NCBI GenBank assembly: GCA_946480015.1
Contig: CAMLIL010000031.1
Span: 1-56,563, forward strand
Direction of reading: 5' to 3'
Origin: an uncultured Oxalobacteraceae bacterium
GTDB taxonomy: Bacteria; Pseudomonadota; Gammaproteobacteria; Burkholderiales; Burkholderiaceae
Length of the DNA: 56,563 nt
Within the stretch, counting starts at the first letter, position 1; every line of letters begins with the position of its first letter. The notes beneath the pieces were generated by a model that was not told the DNA's origin, made no database searches, and saw only the letters and a program-made list of their open reading frames with translations. Below, one piece after another: positions 55,902 through 56,563 of this stretch. A program made the translations under genes and the position numbers.

Positions 55902-55941
55902 TGAAGGAATATTTAAAAAGCTTGAACGCGCGGGCAGCCTT

Positions 55942-56563
55942 CTAAGATATGCTCTTGTCGTTTCCGAGGAAACCGCGCCGGTACCGCCAATATCCGGTCC
56001 ACTCGACTGCCGCGTGATCAAATCCAGCAAGCGAGTCATGAACAAATCCGTCGAACAGTGCATGAAGAGCAGGTGCGACAGGTTTGGCACTACGCGCCTG
56101 GTTCAATACCTGCAAGGCCTCGTCTTCCAATCGGGCCACCAACTGCGATCTGATTCTGGCAATGGGATTGATTCGCTTCATGAGCCAGTGCGTAGACGAG
56201 TCTGAATGAAGACGTTCTGCGTCACGAATAAGCCAATCGTTGTACGTTATCAGAAGCTCCCTTTCCTTTCCGGACGCTCGCTGCACATGGCCCAAAGCCG
56301 TGTATCTCTCGCGCATCTGCCAACGCCAATTCAAGTATGGCTGCAGCCAATCGCGTAGTGTACGCGGGGTCATTGATGACGATGTCAAAAAGATTGTGAA
56401 GGCGTCAATTGCCCGTTGATCGATGGCAAAAGGATCATACTCGGCTGTCGAGGCGCGCTTCCTATTCAGAGGCGCTCCAGCGGCAACGCTGCACTCAAAC
56501 ATATGATTTAGGGAACCGCTGATTAATTCGTTGGAGTATGTTCCGCGAGCCCCCGCGACCTGA
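55942..56563 (-). CDS. C-terminal part of an unknown protein, possibly a T6SS lipase effector
   Basis: The frame is open from the stop at 55942 to the right edge (207 codons plus one base), so the 5' end is missing. It reads GTYSNELISGSLNHMFECSV at the left of the fragment, PFAIDQRAIDAFTIF and TLRDWLQPYLNWRWQMRERY in the middle, and FVHDSLAGFDH with GYWRYRRGFLGND at the end. The paired HDSxAGF and RxRRxFxGND elements remind me of C-terminal regions of T6SS phospholipase effectors, but this is memory of a pattern, not a search. An internal ATG at 56502 is not the start. Confidence 0.55.
   Translation of the reverse strand, partial: QVAGARGTYSNELISGSLNHMFECSVAAGAPLNRKRASTAEYDPFAIDQRAIDAFTIFLTSSSMTPRTLRDWLQPYLNWRWQMRERYTALGHVQRASGKERELLITYNDWLIRDAERLHSDSSTHWLMKRINPIARIRSQLVARLEDEALQVLNQARSAKPVAPALHALFDGFVHDSLAGFDHAAVEWTGYWRYRRGFLGNDKSIS

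Noticed and set aside
56505..56563. Insertion sequence end (GGGAACCGCTGATTAATTC)
   Set aside because: The reading frame of the edge gene continues through it to the window end with sensible residues (SNELISGSLNHMFE), so it is coding sequence.

Overview
The window looks like chromosomal DNA of a GC-rich betaproteobacterium, most likely Oxalobacteraceae (Massilia/Duganella/Telluria-like). This is inferred from gene order (tpiA-secG-tRNA-Leu-nuoABC; ilvBNC-pssA-leuA; rpsO-pnp; iscRSUA-hscBA-fdx-iscX), a PEP-CTERM protein, and DUF3619/DUF3106/RDD genes behind a sigma factor. No database search was run; all family names rest on motifs, length and context.

Layout. 1-2516: housekeeping genes on the minus strand (nuoC start, nuoB, nuoA, tRNA-Leu(GAG), secG, tpiA). 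2844-9548: an orphan type VI secretion cargo operon on the plus strand, VgrG, a Tle3-like lipase effector, a Tla3-like adaptor and a PAAR tip, with no separate immunity gene. 9578-18080: quinone oxidoreductase, Sel1-repeat protein, DUF2807 protein, GMC oxidoreductase, a soluble MCP-like protein behind a sigma-54-like promoter, a PEP-CTERM protein and an M16 peptidase pair. 18164-20717: pnp and rpsO.

20921-22090 is the most striking locus. A 363-aa protein has the His/Glu/Cys triad spacing of YopJ-family acetyltransferase effectors and an N-myristoylation-type start (MGLSIS). It lies 49 nt behind a near-consensus hrp box (GGAACT-N16-CCACTCA). This predicts a type III secreted, eukaryote-directed effector controlled by an HrpL-type sigma factor.

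22179-32534: BamE-like lipoprotein, leuA, pssA, a SIMPL protein, ilvC, ilvN, ilvB, then a sigma factor/DUF3619/DUF3106/RDD operon and a YbaK-type deacylase. 32503-35053 is an accessory patch with a decapitated LysR gene and several unknown ORFs, four of them apparently co-transcribed. 35075-38888: VOC protein, YfaZ-like porin, an S4 pseudouridine synthase-like protein with a substituted catalytic Asp, threonine aldolase and a methyltransferase. The last three overlap one another and continue directly from the isc operon (38875-44461), which starts behind a clear type 1 IscR site.

44593-53264: divergent uracil-DNA glycosylase, CBS protein, ChaC-like cyclotransferase behind a tandem palindromic repeat, a PA0069-type radical SAM gene behind a LexA box, an AAC(3)-like/polysaccharide deacetylase pair, DTW protein, FMN reductase and a secreted alpha/beta hydrolase. 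53358-56563: secreted lipase, three small genes including a KGG-repeat stress protein, and the C-terminal part of a protein running off the right edge that may be a second T6SS lipase effector.
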